In this document: positions 63,218 through 64,000 of the stretch, one piece after another
Layout of the letters: each line of letters begins with the position of its first letter
Position numbering within the stretch: the first letter of the stretch is position 1
Assembly (NCBI GenBank): GCA_039794405.1
Contig: JBDIVL010000022.1
Coordinates: 1-64,000 of the forward strand
Origin: JBDIVL01 sp039794405
GTDB lineage: Bacteria > Planctomycetota > Brocadiia > Brocadiales > Brocadiaceae
Length of the DNA stretch: 64,000 nt
Direction of reading: 5' to 3'
Notes under the pieces: model-generated
Database searches by the model: none
Seen by the model: only the letters and a program-made list of their open reading frames with translations
What the model was told of the DNA's origin: nothing
Position numbers and translations under genes: made by a program

Positions 63218-64000
63218 TCATCCAAGCTCGAAGGTTGTAACGCCGAATATGCGATCAACCCTTATGGACGGCACTTCTTTTGTATACATCCTGGCGGTTT
63301 CGAACACCTTTTTCATCCGGTATCGGTTCGCAAGGTTCACAGCAAACGGGTTAACTTCCGGGATATCCAAAAAGATTGGGGACCCTTCCGGAGCACGAGT
63401 GGTCAAGCTTAAAAAAATCGATTCCCCGATTTCTGGAGTATCGGCAAACAACGGTCCAATCTTGTAACCACGGCGACACCAGCGAATTAATCCGTAGCCC
63501 CGGATTCGGCTGTCCTCCACATATGCGACGCCTGCAGGCCCTGGCATGGTTACCCAACATCTCAGAAAACGGTCTCGATTGGCAGGGAAAGAGTAGCGAT
63601 CATAGGTACAAAGATCATCAAATTTCACGCTACACAGGTCGACAATCGAATGGGAAGAAGTTGCTGCAGAGCCTGCTGCGCCCTCGTATCGAATATTTCG
63701 ATAGGCGAGCTTGAAGCCGGACTTAATGTAGTTGTGCTGTTGTTCGACAACACCATCGAGCCCGATATTGTGGCCTTCCAACCTTTGGATAGCCTTATTC
63801 CACATCTGGATACCATATCCTCTGCCACGATATTCAGGCGCAATGATATAGAGACCCAGAAACCCAAAAACACCATCGTACGAAACTGCTGAAATGCAAC
63901 CAATAATGCGTCCATTGAGTAAACCGACGAAGAAGCCGCCCGGATCGGTATAGTAAAAGCAATTGGCGTCATGAAGGCCTGGATTCCAACCTTCAGCCGC
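63218..64000 (-). CDS. GNAT N-acetyltransferase, N-terminus cut by window edge
   Basis: The frame is open to base 64000 and shows GFFVGLLNGRIIGCISAVSYDGVFGFLGLYIIAPEYRGRGYGIQMWN, the acetyl-CoA P-loop region of GNAT proteins (RGRGYG). It continues with a second half (LFADTPEIGESIFL and IFLDIPEVNPFAVNLANRYRMKKVFETARMY) as in the two-domain YitH-like acetyltransferases. About 260 residues are visible, with the start outside the window. Its codons look more GC-rich than those of neighbours, so recent gain is possible. Substrate unknown. Confidence 0.87.
   Translation of the reverse strand, partial: AAEGWNPGLHDANCFYYTDPGGFFVGLLNGRIIGCISAVSYDGVFGFLGLYIIAPEYRGRGYGIQMWNKAIQRLEGHNIGLDGVVEQQHNYIKSGFKLAYRNIRYEGAAGSAATSSHSIVDLCSVKFDDLCTYDRYSFPANRDRFLRCWVTMPGPAGVAYVEDSRIRGYGLIRWCRRGYKIGPLFADTPEIGESIFLSLTTRAPEGSPIFLDIPEVNPFAVNLANRYRMKKVFETARMYTKEVPSIRVDRIFGVTTFELG

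Overview
The window is AT-rich and gene-dense, with no rRNA, CRISPR array, phage module or intact insertion sequence. The gene set suggests an anammox-type planctomycete (Brocadiales, such as Kuenenia or Brocadia), but this is an inference and not proven. It rests on several features together: a cytochrome b carrying two fused c-type hemes next to a Rieske protein, a system II (ResB/CcsA) cytochrome c maturation set, a DRE-TIM enzyme resembling Re-citrate synthase beside succinyl-CoA synthetase and a 2-oxoacid:ferredoxin oxidoreductase, a stand-alone RnfB, SpoVG fused to a zinc ribbon, and abundant TPR and SBBP proteins.

Layout. 1-6041: end of a TonB receptor, tRNA-Asp, an SDR oxidoreductase, the Rieske/cytochrome b-c pair and a YceI protein. 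6300-14162: a central-carbon block on the + strand (Re-citrate-synthase-like enzyme, sucC, sucD, a GGDEF/EAL gene broken by an amber codon, ferredoxin, korA, korB). This block could run the oxidative TCA branch from acetyl-CoA and oxaloacetate to succinate with ferredoxin as the electron carrier, or the reverse. 14163-22865: regulators and orphan enzymes (DUF362, a multi-PAS histidine kinase, an HgdB-like dehydratase subunit, HDOD) separated by repeat-rich spacers. 22881-26557: cytochrome c maturation (foldase, CcsA, ResB) and two tRNAs. 26757-36962: SBBP repeat protein, ComEC, Hsp20, YHS protein, a TMTC-like TPR membrane protein, and phoU with a premature stop. 37186-39827: modE, mop, modB, modC and tRNA-Leu. 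40057-50593: AddB-like nuclease, Ste24 protease, several secreted or hypothetical proteins, and a small RiPP-like pair (leader peptide plus PqqD/RRE protein). 51263-63044: housekeeping genes (gpsA, glyA, prfB with its programmed frameshift, nucleotide-sugar genes, rsmD, ispE, spoVG, ilvB, rnfB, rsmE, manC). 63218-64000: part of a GNAT acetyltransferase.

Three things stand out. First, intergenic DNA holds several families of short palindromic repeats, including a roughly 113-bp element with a hairpin at each end that occurs in at least three near-complete and several partial copies. Second, two genes that otherwise look intact carry single in-frame stop codons at places where the family has a sense codon: GGDEF/EAL (TGG to TAG) and phoU (codon 8, GAA to TAA). 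A third possible lesion, a one-base shift, may affect the RiPP leader gene. Third, the 50031-50593 peptide/RRE locus has no maturase beside it and is the best candidate for an undescribed system.
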